A stretch of DNA of 36,724 bases from Paracoccaceae bacterium (GTDB taxonomy: Bacteria > Pseudomonadota > Alphaproteobacteria > Rhodobacterales > Rhodobacteraceae), in contig NYTV01000036.1 of the NCBI GenBank assembly GCA_002683685.1, positions 1 to 36,724 on the forward strand, given 5' to 3'. Numbering within the stretch: position 1 is the stretch's first letter; each line of letters opens with the position of its first letter. The position numbers and the translations under genes are program-made. Shown here in pieces: positions 26,886-36,026 of this stretch. A model generated the notes under the pieces. It was not told the DNA's origin. It was given only the letters and a program-made list of their open reading frames with translations, and did not search any database.

Positions 26886-28076
26886 ATGAATTTTCTAATC
26901 TCATCAATGTCGCAGCTGCGCGGCGCGCCTGTATTGGCGCTTTGTGCTATGGTTTTTCTGTCGGCTTGTGTTGCGCCTTCTGGCGGGTCAATTGCAGGCG
27001 GTGGCCTCCGGCTTGATGGCAGCAAAACAGTGCAGGTGGCGGTGCTCTTGCCGCTCACAGCTGTCGATGAACGAGTGCAGGAATTGGCGCTCTCCGCAGA
27101 GCAAGCGGCGCGTATGGCTATGGCTGATCTAAAAGGCCGGGTCGAGATGCAGATGCAAATCTACGACACGGCTGGGCTTGAGACCCAGGCGGCTGAAATG
27201 GCTCAGCTTGCTGCTCAAGAGGGTGCACAGGTGATCGTAGGTCCGCTTTATGCCGGTGCGGCCAATGCGGCGGGTCTGGCGGTGGCCGGCAGCGGTGTGA
27301 GCGTTTTATCGCTGTCGAATAATGTCGAGATTGCTGGGGGCAATGTCTATGTCTTAGGCCATACGTTTCAGAATACTGCCGAACATTTGGCGGCCTATGC
27401 ATGGGAGCAGGGCAAATCGCGCGCCCTATTGGTGCATGCCAACACGGTGCCCGGGCAGGCTGGACGCGATGCTCTCGAGCGGGCCTTGGACGCGCAGGGC
27501 AGTTTTTTGGCTGGCGTGGAGGGGTATGAATTTACCCAGCAGGACCTGGTCGAGGCGATGAGCCGTGTCGCTGAACGCAATGAGGTCGTTGATGCCGATA
27601 TCGTGTTTCTGACCGCCGATTACGACGGCGGGTTGCCCTTGATCGCGCAATTGCTACCTGAGGCGGGGGTGGATCCGCAGCTGGTGCAATATGCAGGTTT
27701 GGCACAGTGGGACGCTTTGCCCTCCGCCTTCCATTTGCCTGCGATTCAAGGTGGGTGGTTCGCCATGCCAAGCCCGCTGCGCAGCGAACAATTCAACGCG
27801 CGCTTTCAAAATGTCTATGGCCGCGCGCCGCACCCATTGGCGGCCATTGCTTATGATGGCGTGGCGGCGGTCGGCGCATCAGTGGCTACGGGCAGTCGAG
27901 ATGCGGTGAACCGCCGGGGTTTGACGCAAAGCAGTGGGTTTCAGGGCGCGGCTGGTATTTTCCGCTTGCGCGATGATGGCACTGTTAAACGCGGTTTGGC
28001 GGTGGCCACCATTGAAGGCAATAAAGTCGTGGTGCTGTCGCCCGCTCCGCGTAGCTTTTCCAATATCGGATTTTAG
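26886..28076 (+). CDS. Penicillin-binding protein activator, LppC/LpoA-like lipoprotein
   Basis: A 396-residue exported lipoprotein. The signal peptide ends at lipobox LSAC with Cys28. The mature protein has the periplasmic binding fold of the LppC family: VQVAVLLPLTAVDERVQELA (from about 48), AQVIVGPLYAGAANAA, SGVSVLSLSNN and DADIVFLTADYDG. In E. coli the LpoA member stimulates the PBP1A transpeptidase; here only the binding-protein-like domain is present, so the exact role is inferred. The start ATG at 26886 follows GAAGGG. It precedes glnD by 2 bases. Confidence 0.9.
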   Translation: MNFLISSMSQLRGAPVLALCAMVFLSACVAPSGGSIAGGGLRLDGSKTVQVAVLLPLTAVDERVQELALSAEQAARMAMADLKGRVEMQMQIYDTAGLETQAAEMAQLAAQEGAQVIVGPLYAGAANAAGLAVAGSGVSVLSLSNNVEIAGGNVYVLGHTFQNTAEHLAAYAWEQGKSRALLVHANTVPGQAGRDALERALDAQGSFLAGVEGYEFTQQDLVEAMSRVAERNEVVDADIVFLTADYDGGLPLIAQLLPEAGVDPQLVQYAGLAQWDALPSAFHLPAIQGGWFAMPSPLRSEQFNARFQNVYGRAPHPLAAIAYDGVAAVGASVATGSRDAVNRRGLTQSSGFQGAAGIFRLRDDGTVKRGLAVATIEGNKVVVLSPAPRSFSNIGF

Positions 28077-28078
28077 GC

Positions 28079-30847
28079 TTGGAACTGTCCAACCTTCGTG
28101 CGCCCTCGGATCTCATTCTGGAGGCGAATGATATCTTTGATCGTGAAAATGTTGCGGCACAGATTGATCGCGCGGTGGCAGATCTTAACGATGCGTCGGC
28201 CATCCGCGGCGCTGTCGTGGGCATACTGCGCCAGAGCCGCGCTGTGGGGCTGGAGCGGATTTCAGCCGCCTTCAAAGCGTCTCCTTTCGCATCGCAGGCC
28301 GCGACGATTAGCTATTGCTATCTGACCGATTGCGCCGTGGCGGCAGCCTATGATGCTGCGCTGCTTTATATTCATCCCCGGCAAGTTGCGACCACTTCGG
28401 AGCAATTGGCGATTGTGGCTGTGGGGGGGTATGGCCGGGGTGGCATGGCACCATTCTCAGATGTCGATTTGCTCTTTGTTGTTCCCTATAAGATGACCGC
28501 TTGGGCCGAAAGCGTGATCGAAACCTTGCTTTACGTGCTGTGGGATCTCCGTCTCAAAGTCGGCCATGCCAGCCGCTCGATCCGTGATTGCCTGCGCCTT
28601 GCGCGCGAAGATTATACCATTCGCACATCTTTGGTTGAGATGCGGTCCTTGCTTGGCGATCAAGAGGTGTTTCAGCAGCTTCAAACCCAGCTCCGTGAAA
28701 AGCTATTTAAAGATACCGCAGGCGAGTTTACCGAAGCCAAGCTTGTGGAACGTGAGGCGCGCCACCTCAAGCAGGGCGGCCAGCGCTATATGGTGGAGCC
28801 AAATGTCAAAGAAGGTAAAGGTGGGCTGCGCGATCTGCAATCACTGTATTGGATCGAGAAATATATCAACGGCGTATTTCATGCGGAGCAATTGGTTGAC
28901 GCAGGTGTGTTCAGCGCCGAGGAATTTGCAACTTTTGAGGCCGCGCAGAATTTTCTCTGGGCGGTGCGCTGTCATCTCCATTTGATTGCCAATCGCGCGA
29001 TGGACCAGTTGACTTTTGAGTTGCAGGTCGAGGTCGCCTTGTCCATGGGGTATAGAGACCGCGGTGGACGGCGGGCGGTGGAGCATTTCATGCAGGCCTA
29101 TTTTCGTCATGCGACAAAAGTTGGCGAATTGACCCGCATCTTCCTGACGGCTCTTGAGGCTGCGCAGGTTAAAAAAGAGCCTGTTTTGCTGCGGGTTTTA
29201 CGCCGAAAGCCGAAGCTGAAGCCTGGCTTTTGTGTGCTGCAAAACCGGTTGGCAATTACCGATCCAGAGGCTTTTTTGAAAGATAAAATGAACTTGCTGC
29301 GCGTTTTCGAGGAAGCCATGCGCACGGGCCTGTTGATCCATCCGGATGCCATGCGTCTTTTGTCGGCAAACCTGCATTTGATTGATGGGGCAATGCGCAA
29401 GTCGGATGAGGCCATTCGTATCTTTAACGATATTTTGCTGAAACACGGCAATCCAGAGCGGGGATTGCGGCGGATGAATGAGCTGGGCGTTTTGGCGGCA
29501 TTTATTCCTGAATTTGAACCGATTGTCGCCATGATGCAGTTCAATATGTATCACTCCTATACGGTTGATGAGCACACCATTCAAACGATTAGCCACCTGG
29601 CTGCGATTGAGCGCGGTGAGTTGATCGAAGAACTTCCGGTTGCCAGCGGAATATTGGCGGAGGGGCTGAACCGAAAAGTGCTGTATATCGCGCTGCTTTT
29701 GCATGATATTGGCAAGGGTCGGCCGGAAGACCATTCGGTGCTCGGTGCGAAAATCGCCCGTGAAGTCGCGCCGCGTTTGGGGCTCAAGCCCCGCGAGGTG
29801 GAGACGGTTGAGTGGCTCGTCCGGCACCATCTTTTGATGTCGGATATGGCGCAAAAACGTGATATTGCGGATCCGCGCACCGTGCGTGATTTCGCCAAAG
29901 CCGTGCAATCGGTCAAAAGGTTGGATCTCTTAACGGTGTTAACTGTCTGTGATATTTCAGGCGTGGGCCCACGGGTATGGAACAATTGGAAAGCCGTGCT
30001 GATCCGCGCGCTGTACCGGCAAACGAAAAAGGCGCTGGAGACCGGGCTGGAAGATCTCAATCGGGAGAACCGCGGCACGGAAGCCAAGAAAAATCTGCGC
30101 AAGGCTCTGCCCGATTGGCCCAAAGCGGCGCTGCGCCATGAAACCAACCGACATTACCCGCCTTATTGGCAAGGTCTGCATGTAACCGCCCATCAGATTT
30201 TCGCCCGGCTGCTTTTGGATATTCCAGAAGATGAGATACGCATGGATTTGCAGCCTGATGAAGATCGCGACGCAACGCGGATTTGCTTTGCGATGGCGGA
30301 TCATCCAGGGGTGTTCAGCCGGATTTGTGGCGCTTTGGCCTTGAGCGGGGCGAATGTGGTCGATGCGCGCACCTTTACCAGTAAAGACGGCTATGTCACC
30401 GCGGTCTTTTGGGTGCAGGATGCGGAAGGTCACCCCTACCGGGACCTGCGGCTTGGGCGTTTGGAAAAGATGATCAATGAGACTTTGCAAGGCACGCTTG
30501 TGGCCCGTGAGGCCATCCAATCACGCGATAAAATCAAAAAACGTGAGCGGGCGTTTCAGGTGCCCACCTCGATTAGTTTCGACAATGAAGGTTCTGAAAT
30601 ATATACAATTATTGAAGTTGATACACGCGACCGCCTTGGGCTGCTTTATGATCTGGCCCGAACGCTGGCTGCGGCCAATGTCAATATTTCCAGCGCGGTG
30701 ATTGCCACCTATGGCGAACAGGTGGTCGATACATTCTACGTCAAAGACATGTTCGGGCTGAAGCTGCATTCCAAGGCTAAGCGGGACAGTTTGGAGCAAA
30801 AACTGCGGGAGGCTTTGAGGCAAGGCGCGACGAGGGCGCTATCATGA
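28079..30847 (+). CDS. glnD: [Protein-PII] uridylyltransferase / uridylyl-removing enzyme
   Basis: Senses glutamine and adds or removes UMP on PII proteins to control nitrogen assimilation. The 922 residues contain the nucleotidyltransferase motif GGYGRGGMAPFSDVDLLF (116-133; Asp128, Asp130). The HD hydrolase motif LLLHDIGKGRPEDHS has His542 and Asp543. Two C-terminal ACT domains begin near residues 735 and 840 (MADHPGVFSRICGALALSGA; TRDRLGLLYDLARTLAAANV). The start appears to be a TTG only 2 bases after the lppC stop, with a weak ribosome site, so it may be coupled to lppC. It overlaps murJ by 4 bases (ATGA). Confidence 0.96.
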   Translation: MELSNLRAPSDLILEANDIFDRENVAAQIDRAVADLNDASAIRGAVVGILRQSRAVGLERISAAFKASPFASQAATISYCYLTDCAVAAAYDAALLYIHPRQVATTSEQLAIVAVGGYGRGGMAPFSDVDLLFVVPYKMTAWAESVIETLLYVLWDLRLKVGHASRSIRDCLRLAREDYTIRTSLVEMRSLLGDQEVFQQLQTQLREKLFKDTAGEFTEAKLVEREARHLKQGGQRYMVEPNVKEGKGGLRDLQSLYWIEKYINGVFHAEQLVDAGVFSAEEFATFEAAQNFLWAVRCHLHLIANRAMDQLTFELQVEVALSMGYRDRGGRRAVEHFMQAYFRHATKVGELTRIFLTALEAAQVKKEPVLLRVLRRKPKLKPGFCVLQNRLAITDPEAFLKDKMNLLRVFEEAMRTGLLIHPDAMRLLSANLHLIDGAMRKSDEAIRIFNDILLKHGNPERGLRRMNELGVLAAFIPEFEPIVAMMQFNMYHSYTVDEHTIQTISHLAAIERGELIEELPVASGILAEGLNRKVLYIALLLHDIGKGRPEDHSVLGAKIAREVAPRLGLKPREVETVEWLVRHHLLMSDMAQKRDIADPRTVRDFAKAVQSVKRLDLLTVLTVCDISGVGPRVWNNWKAVLIRALYRQTKKALETGLEDLNRENRGTEAKKNLRKALPDWPKAALRHETNRHYPPYWQGLHVTAHQIFARLLLDIPEDEIRMDLQPDEDRDATRICFAMADHPGVFSRICGALALSGANVVDARTFTSKDGYVTAVFWVQDAEGHPYRDLRLGRLEKMINETLQGTLVAREAIQSRDKIKKRERAFQVPTSISFDNEGSEIYTIIEVDTRDRLGLLYDLARTLAAANVNISSAVIATYGEQVVDTFYVKDMFGLKLHSKAKRDSLEQKLREALRQGATRALS

Positions 30848-32379
30848 CGATGATGAGGGGGGTCTTCACGGTCGGGTTTTGGACCTTGGTGTCGCGCGTC
30901 ATGGGATTTTTGCGCGATGTTTTGATCGCGGGCGCCTTGGGGGCCTCTCCGGTGGCAGAGGCTTTTTTTCTGGCCTTTTCTTTGCCCAATCTGTTCCGGA
31001 GATTTTTTGCAGAAGGGGCGTTTAATATCGCCTTCGTGCCAATGTTTTCCAAAAAGCTTGCCACGGGTGATGCGCCGCTTGCCTTCGCGCGAGACGCGTT
31101 GTCGATGTTGGCGCTGGTGCTTATCGTGCTGAATGCGCTGGCCATGTTCGCGATGCCCTATTTGGTTTGGGCCATGGCAAGCGGCTTTGCTGGCGACGCG
31201 CGCTTTGATCTCACCGTACTGTTTGGACGGATTGCCTTTCCCTACATTCTTTTCATCTCGCTTACGGCCTTGATTTCGGGTGTGCTCAATTCAGCCGAGC
31301 GGTTCGTTGCGGCGGCGGCTGCGCCTGTTTTGCTGAATATTTGCTTTATTCTGGCGCTGTTTGTCGCGCAATGGTTGGGCTGGGACATAGGTTTGACACT
31401 GGCCTGGAGCGTGCCTTTGGCAGGGATCGCGCAATTAATTGTGCTATGGGTCGCGGCGCTTCGAGCGGGGTTTCGGCTGCTGCCGCGCTGGCCGGTAATG
31501 ACACCCGAGCTCAAGCGCTTGGCGATAATTGCCGCCCCGGCCGCGATGGCTGGCGGCGTTGTGCAGGTCAATTTACTGGTGGGTCGGCAGATTGCCAGTT
31601 ATTTTGAAGGGGCGAATGCCTGGCTTTACTATGCTGATCGGCTGTATCAATTGCCGCTCGGCGTGGTGGGGGTTGCCATTGGCATTGTGCTCCTACCAGA
31701 TCTGTCGCGGCGACTGCGTATTGGGGATGACGCCGGTGGCGAGAGAGCTTTTAACCGCGCAGCAGAGCTTTCTTTGCTTTTGACCATTCCTTGCACGGTG
31801 GCCTTGGTTGTCATCCCTTCGGCATTGGTCTCGGTCTTGTTTGAACGTGGCGCATTTGTGGCCAGTGATACGCAGGCCACGGCCTTAGCTACAGCGATTT
31901 ACGGCCTGGGTTTGCCGGCCTTTGTGTTGCAAAAGCTCTATCAGCCCGTGTTTTTCGCTCGCGAAGACACGCGGTCTCCGTTTAACTATGCCCTTGTTGC
32001 ATTGGCGGTTAATGCCGCGGTAGCGATTGGTTTGAGCCGATATATCGGGTTTACGGCTGCTGCCTATGGGGCAACCTGCGCCGGCTGGGCCATGCTCGCC
32101 TGCCTGTGGTGGGGGGCGCGGCGGTTTGGCCCGGCGGCAAGCTGGGATGCGCAGTTGCGCAAAAGATCGTTCCGCATTCTTCTGGCCAGCTTGGGGATGG
32201 GGGTGGTCGTCTGGATCACCGCCCGTGCGCTGGAACCGGTCTTGCAGATGGACGGTCTGCGCTTGCTCGGTTTGGTTATGATTTTATTGGTGGCGGTGGG
32301 CAGCTACTCTGTGGCCGGTCGTCTTCTTGGGGCCTTTAGCTTTGCCGAATTGCGCCAGATGATACGCCGGAGCGATTGA
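30844..32379 (+). CDS. murJ: Lipid II flippase MurJ
   Basis: Moves lipid II across the inner membrane for peptidoglycan synthesis. The 511 residues have the MurJ start (FTVGFWTLVSRVMGFLRDVL) and AFFLAFSLPNLFRRFFAEGA, which carries the conserved arginines of the central cavity. About 14 hydrophobic segments are present, and ASYFEGANAWLYYADRLYQL is the typical mid-protein block. It is coupled to glnD by an ATGA overlap, the usual order in Alphaproteobacteria. Its stop codon directly abuts that of the convergent rhomboid-like gene. Confidence 0.97.
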   Translation: MTMMRGVFTVGFWTLVSRVMGFLRDVLIAGALGASPVAEAFFLAFSLPNLFRRFFAEGAFNIAFVPMFSKKLATGDAPLAFARDALSMLALVLIVLNALAMFAMPYLVWAMASGFAGDARFDLTVLFGRIAFPYILFISLTALISGVLNSAERFVAAAAAPVLLNICFILALFVAQWLGWDIGLTLAWSVPLAGIAQLIVLWVAALRAGFRLLPRWPVMTPELKRLAIIAAPAAMAGGVVQVNLLVGRQIASYFEGANAWLYYADRLYQLPLGVVGVAIGIVLLPDLSRRLRIGDDAGGERAFNRAAELSLLLTIPCTVALVVIPSALVSVLFERGAFVASDTQATALATAIYGLGLPAFVLQKLYQPVFFAREDTRSPFNYALVALAVNAAVAIGLSRYIGFTAAAYGATCAGWAMLACLWWGARRFGPAASWDAQLRKRSFRILLASLGMGVVVWITARALEPVLQMDGLRLLGLVMILLVAVGSYSVAGRLLGAFSFAELRQMIRRSD

Positions 32380-33054
32380 TCAATGACGCCGAAACTTTGC
32401 GGCAAGATTGGCAAGCCCGCCCGGCTGGATCACAGCGGCTGAGATAAACCCGGCCCCAGCGGCGCAAAGCTCTGCGACCCATAGCGAGGGTCCGCTGCTG
32501 AACAATGAGAAGCTGATATTAATTGCCATTAACAGTCCGAGCATGCGAAACGCGCGCAATTGGTGGCTCAACAGGCCTTCCGCGCGGCTAAATAGCACGA
32601 AACTGAACCCGCCGATTAACCCATAGGCAGGCGGGTAACCACCAAAGAGCGGATATGTGCTTGAGGTGAATTGTGCGTACCCAAGGGCGGCAAATACCGA
32701 AGAGATGCCGAAAATGGCGAATACGGCCGTATTGCCCAAGATTTCGCCCACGAATTTCCCCAAAGCTAAGATCAACACCGAGGCCAAAATGGACTGCATA
32801 ATCGCGGCATGAACAAAGGGGTAGGTGAGCATGCGCCAAAATAATTCTGGTTGCCAGATACCGGCCGCTAGGGCTCGTTCAAAACCCTCTGGGAAGAAAG
32901 CAAATTGACGAATGAGGCCGATGCGCGCGTCAAATTGGCCCCAAAGTTGCGCCTCGGCCCCGGCGATATAGGACTCGCCGATAATCACCGCCAAAAAGAG
33001 GACAATCACCGCGGGCGGCAGTGGATTAACGGCGGGGGTAGGGGTGACGGACAT
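32380..33054 (-). CDS. Rhomboid-like membrane protein lacking catalytic residues
   Basis: A 224-residue protein with about six membrane segments and the rhomboid layout: a long first loop, then [20 protein letters not shown] (76-95) where active members have H-x-x-x-H-L-x-x-[14 protein letters not shown] (138-150) replaces the Gly-x-Ser-Gly serine motif, and [13 protein letters not shown] (194-206) sits where the active-site His of the last core helix should be. Neither the Ser nor that His is present, so it is probably a pseudoprotease. The ATG follows GGAAGC. Such inactive members are known in bacteria and eukaryotes, where they may bind membrane proteins. It diverges from trpS. Confidence 0.8.
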   Translation of the reverse strand: MSVTPTPAVNPLPPAVIVLFLAVIIGESYIAGAEAQLWGQFDARIGLIRQFAFFPEGFERALAAGIWQPELFWRMLTYPFVHAAIMQSILASVLILALGKFVGEILGNTAVFAIFGISSVFAALGYAQFTSSTYPLFGGYPPAYGLIGGFSFVLFSRAEGLLSHQLRAFRMLGLLMAINISFSLFSSGPSLWVAELCAAGAGFISAAVIQPGGLANLAAKFRRH

Positions 33055-33127
33055 GGTGTGCTTCCTTGACGGCTTCGGCCTTGCTCATTATGCGATATGC
33101 AAACTGAATTCTAGAGCCGAGGCCGTA

Positions 33128-34144
33128 ATGACCGAAAAGTTTGTTCCACGCGTATTTTCAGGAATCCAACCCTCTGGTGGGCTGACCTTGGGCAATTATT
33201 TGGGCGCGATGAAACGTTTTGTGGATATGCAGGAGGATGGTGGCTTTGAAACCGTCTATTGCATGGTTGATTTGCACGCGATCACGGTTTGGCAGAACCC
33301 GGCGGACCTGCGCCGCAACACCCGGGAGCTCTGCGCTGGTTTTATTGCCGCAGGAATTGATCCGGAAAAATCAATCCTGTTCAATCAAAGCCAAGTTCCC
33401 GAACATGCGCAACTGGGCTGGATTTTCAACTGTGTTGCGCGCATGGGCTGGATGAAGCGTATGACACAGTGGAAAGACAAAGCGGGCAAGAACAGTGAGA
33501 ATGCCTCGCTTGGTCTTTTTGGCTATCCGGCTTTGATGGCGGCGGATATATTGATTTATCACGCAACTGCTGTACCGGTTGGCGAAGATCAAAAGCAGCA
33601 TCTCGAACTGACGCGCGACATTGCGACCAAGTTTAATAATGATTTTGGCGTCGACTTCTTTCCCATCCCGGAACCGGTGATTGAGGGGGCGGCGACGCGG
33701 GTTATGAGCCTGCGTGATGGGACAAAGAAAATGTCCAAGTCAGACCCCAGTGATATGAGCCGTTTGAATATGACCGATGATGCAGATGCTTTGGCCAAGA
33801 AAATTAAAAAGGCGAAAACGGATGCTGAGCCTTTGCCCGAAACGCTTGAGGGATTGGACGGTCGGCCCGAGGCTCGCAATTTGGTCAATATCTATGCCGC
33901 GCTGAATGATATGACACCTCAGGCGGTGATTGATGAATTTGCCGGGCAACAATTCGGCGCCTTCAAGCCAAGGCTTTCAGATTTGGCCGTTTCAAAGCTG
34001 TCACCGATTTCCAGTGAAATGTCGCGCCTGATGCAAGAGCCCGATGAAATTGACCGTATTTTGGCCCGTGGCGCTGAACGCGGCCGGGCTTTGGCCGCTC
34101 CGATTTTGCAACAAACCTTCGATATCGTCGGTATGTTGCGCTAA
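33128..34144 (+). CDS. trpS: Tryptophanyl-tRNA synthetase
   Basis: Charges tRNA-Trp. The 338-residue class I synthetase shows the HIGH-type motif [17 protein letters not shown] (TLGN at 20-23) and the KMSKS loop at 201-205 ([11 protein letters not shown]). The block [17 protein letters not shown] and [18 protein letters not shown] lie between them. The ATG at 33128 begins [12 protein letters not shown], the usual N-terminus; the in-frame upstream start at 33044 overlaps the divergent gene and was rejected. Its location between the MurJ/rhomboid group and the stress protein gene agrees with Rhodobacteraceae gene order. Confidence 0.97.
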   Translation: MTEKFVPRVFSGIQPSGGLTLGNYLGAMKRFVDMQEDGGFETVYCMVDLHAITVWQNPADLRRNTRELCAGFIAAGIDPEKSILFNQSQVPEHAQLGWIFNCVARMGWMKRMTQWKDKAGKNSENASLGLFGYPALMAADILIYHATAVPVGEDQKQHLELTRDIATKFNNDFGVDFFPIPEPVIEGAATRVMSLRDGTKKMSKSDPSDMSRLNMTDDADALAKKIKKAKTDAEPLPETLEGLDGRPEARNLVNIYAALNDMTPQAVIDEFAGQQFGAFKPRLSDLAVSKLSPISSEMSRLMQEPDEIDRILARGAERGRALAAPILQQTFDIVGMLR

Positions 34145-34303
34145 GCGCCCCAATTTTGCGACCTGTTCTCTGCCTAAGGGTCAAGGGCTTCAGGCCGCAA
34201 ACCTGCCGAGGGTGCATAGGCCATGTTATTTGGTTGCTGCCGCAATTTGGCGTTGCGGGCCGGCACGGCTCCGGGCATGATGTGGATCGAATGGAGGCCT
34301 TTG

Positions 34304-34759
34304 ATGCGTAAATTTATGGTTGTGCTAGATAATTCTACGGAATGTTTGAACGCGATGCGCTTTGCAGCCATGCGGGCGCAAAACACCGGCGCGCGGGTCG
34401 AGGTTCTCGCGGTGATTCCACCCGAAGAATTCAATCATTGGATCGGTGTTGGAGAAATTATGCGGGAGGAGGCCCGGGAGCGGATTGAGGCGCATTACGA
34501 GGTTTTCGCCAAGTGGATGCGCGAGAAACATGGGGTGGATCCTGAGTTGGTGATTCGTGAAGGCGAAGTCGTACCGGAAATTTTGTCGCAAATTCGCGAT
34601 GATGCCGAAGTGGATATCCTGGTTTTGGGCGCGGCAACCGATCGTAAAGGACCAGGGCCATTGGTGACACAATTGTCCAAATCATCAGGTAGTTTGGACG
34701 TGCCGATCGTAATTGTGCCGGGGTCATTGAGCAAAGAGCAATTAGAAGCTTTGAGCTAG
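34304..34759 (+). CDS. Universal stress protein (UspA family)
   Basis: A 151-residue UspA-fold protein: MRKFMVVLDNSTECLNAMRF at the start, VEVLAVIPPEEF after the first helix, and EVDILVLGAATDRKGPGPLV near the end, closing with SLDVPIVIVPGSLS. The ATP-binding Gly-x2-Gly-x9-Gly-Ser/Thr pattern is imperfect (GAATDRKGPG), so nucleotide binding is uncertain. The ATG at 34304 follows GGAGG at 7 bases; longer in-frame starts upstream lack such a site. It precedes nfuA, with a separate promoter between them. Confidence 0.9.
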   Translation: MRKFMVVLDNSTECLNAMRFAAMRAQNTGARVEVLAVIPPEEFNHWIGVGEIMREEARERIEAHYEVFAKWMREKHGVDPELVIREGEVVPEILSQIRDDAEVDILVLGAATDRKGPGPLVTQLSKSSGSLDVPIVIVPGSLSKEQLEALS

Positions 34760-34771
34760 TGCAATCCAGGA

Positions 34772-34786
34772 TTAGAACTATTCTAA
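34772..34786. promoter_or_regulatory. 15-bp palindrome upstream of nfuA, resembles an Irr-type iron box
   Basis: TTAGAA-CTA-TTCTAA has perfect 6-base arms. It ends 4 bases before the -35 box of the nfuA promoter. The form TTnGAAnnnTTCnAA is like the iron control element bound by Irr in Alphaproteobacteria; this assignment is from memory of the motif. A site upstream of -35 could act positively or negatively on an Fe-S assembly gene. Confidence 0.5.
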
Positions 34787-34790
34787 AAAC

Positions 34791-34819
34791 TTGACATTGC
34801 ACGGGCCGCAGCACATATT
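34791..34819 (+). promoter_or_regulatory. Sigma-70 type promoter of nfuA
   Basis: A perfect -35 box TTGACA (34791-34796) is separated by 17 bases from CATATT (34814-34819), a fair -10 box. Transcription would start near 34826, about 22 bases before the nfuA ATG. Confidence 0.7.
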
Positions 34820-34847
34820 TGTGGCACGACAATCGGAAGGTAGCTTA

Positions 34848-35411
34848 ATGTTCATACAAACTGAGAGTACTCCAAACCCTGCAACCTTGAAGTTTTTGCC
34901 GGGGCAAACCGTCATGGATATGGGCACTGCGGATTTCCCATCGGCTGAGAGCGCCTCTGCCAGCCCTCTGGCGCAGCGATTATTCGCAGTTTCGGGCACA
35001 ACGGGGGTGTTTTTGGGCTCTGATTTTGTCACTGTGACCAAAGCGGATGATACGGATTGGGATCACATCAAGCCGGCCCTGTTGGGCGCGATCATGGAGC
35101 ATTTTCAATCTGGTGTGCCGGTGCTGTCAGGCGGTCAATATGGCGTGGTCGCTCAGGGCGACTATGATGCTGCCGACGAGTCCATTGTGATCCAGATCAA
35201 AGAGCTTCTGGACACACGCGTGCGTCCGGCGGTGGCGCAAGATGGCGGCGATATAACCTTTCATGGCTTTGATCGGGGCATCGTTTACCTGCATTTGAAG
35301 GGCGCTTGTGCCGGCTGCCCTTCGTCGACTTTGACGCTGAAAATGGGTATCGAGAACCTGCTGCGCCATTATATCCCGGAAGTGGTCGAAGTGCGCCCTG
35401 TTGCAGCTTAA
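34848..35411 (+). CDS. nfuA: Fe-S cluster carrier NfuA-type (NifU family)
   Basis: Carries and delivers 4Fe-4S clusters to target enzymes. The 187 residues have the N-terminal Nfu domain (MFIQTESTPNPATLKFLPGQ; FLGSDFVTVTKADDTDWDHI) and the C-terminal NifU domain (VRPAVAQDGGDITFHGF). The cluster-binding motif GACAGCPSS has Cys154 and Cys157. The ATG follows GGAAGG at 7 bases. It has its own promoter with a palindromic operator candidate. It overlaps rimI. Confidence 0.95.
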   Translation: MFIQTESTPNPATLKFLPGQTVMDMGTADFPSAESASASPLAQRLFAVSGTTGVFLGSDFVTVTKADDTDWDHIKPALLGAIMEHFQSGVPVLSGGQYGVVAQGDYDAADESIVIQIKELLDTRVRPAVAQDGGDITFHGFDRGIVYLHLKGACAGCPSSTLTLKMGIENLLRHYIPEVVEVRPVAA

Positions 35412-35832
35412 CACGACTGTTTCGCCAGAGGATCTCGCGCGGGTCCATCGTTCTGCCTTTGCCGATGCGCGCCCTTGGTCCGCTGCTGAGTTTCAGCAAC
35501 TTATGTCGCAGCCTGGCGTTCACCTGAGCGCGATGCGCGATTGTTTTGCGATGGGGCGTTTGGTGCTGGATGAGGTTGAAATTCTCACGGTTGCCTGCGC
35601 TGCTGCGGTGCAAAGGCAAGGCTTGGCGCGGCAAGTGATGGTGGCGCTGATCGAGGCATCAGCGGTTTTGGGCGCGCGCGCGGTTTTTTTGGAGGTAGCC
35701 TCAGACAATGCGCCGGCCCTTGGTCTATATGAAAGCTTAGAATTTGAGCAGGTTGCCCGCCGAACTCGCTATTATAAGCGGCGTGGCGGCACGACCTGCG
35801 ACGCGTTAACTTTTCGTAAATTATTGACTTAA
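35401..35832 (+). CDS. rimI: GNAT family N-acetyltransferase, probable RimI-type
   Basis: Probably acetylates a protein N-terminus (S18 in E. coli RimI). The 143 residues show the GNAT acetyl-CoA site VQRQGLARQVMVALIEAS and FLEVASDNAPALGLYESLEF, then RRTRYYKRRGGTTCDALTF, typical of the family. The start seems to be the TTG at 35401, overlapping the nfuA stop; no ATG gives a full-length N-terminus. In related genomes tsaB, as I recall, often lies between the nfuA and rimI homologues; here it is absent. Confidence 0.85.
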   Translation: MQLNTTVSPEDLARVHRSAFADARPWSAAEFQQLMSQPGVHLSAMRDCFAMGRLVLDEVEILTVACAAAVQRQGLARQVMVALIEASAVLGARAVFLEVASDNAPALGLYESLEFEQVARRTRYYKRRGGTTCDALTFRKLLT

Positions 35833-36026
35833 TGCGCTTATCTTTTACCTCCCATGGAGGGTCTGTATCTTTGACTGCGATTTTCCTAATAATTCTTAAT
35901 AAAATAATAAATTTATATTGACGCTCCCTTGGCATAACGGGCTTATTTGGTCATGATCGAATGATCTGCTTGCTTTTGACCCGGAGGATTCTGTCGGCTG
36001 GGTTTTGCTAATTATGGGAGACTCTT
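35833..36026. other. AT-rich intergenic region upstream of BMP-family gene
   Basis: The part from about 35878 to 35920 is markedly AT-rich (runs of TAATAA/AATAAA). TTGACG (about 35918) is a possible -35 box, but no convincing -10 box sits at normal spacing. It likely contains the promoter of the transporter gene that follows. Confidence 0.4.

Noticed and set aside
35853..35870. CCTCC-CAT-GGAGG inverted repeat after rimI as terminator
   Set aside because: Short stem with a 3-base loop and no T-run after it.
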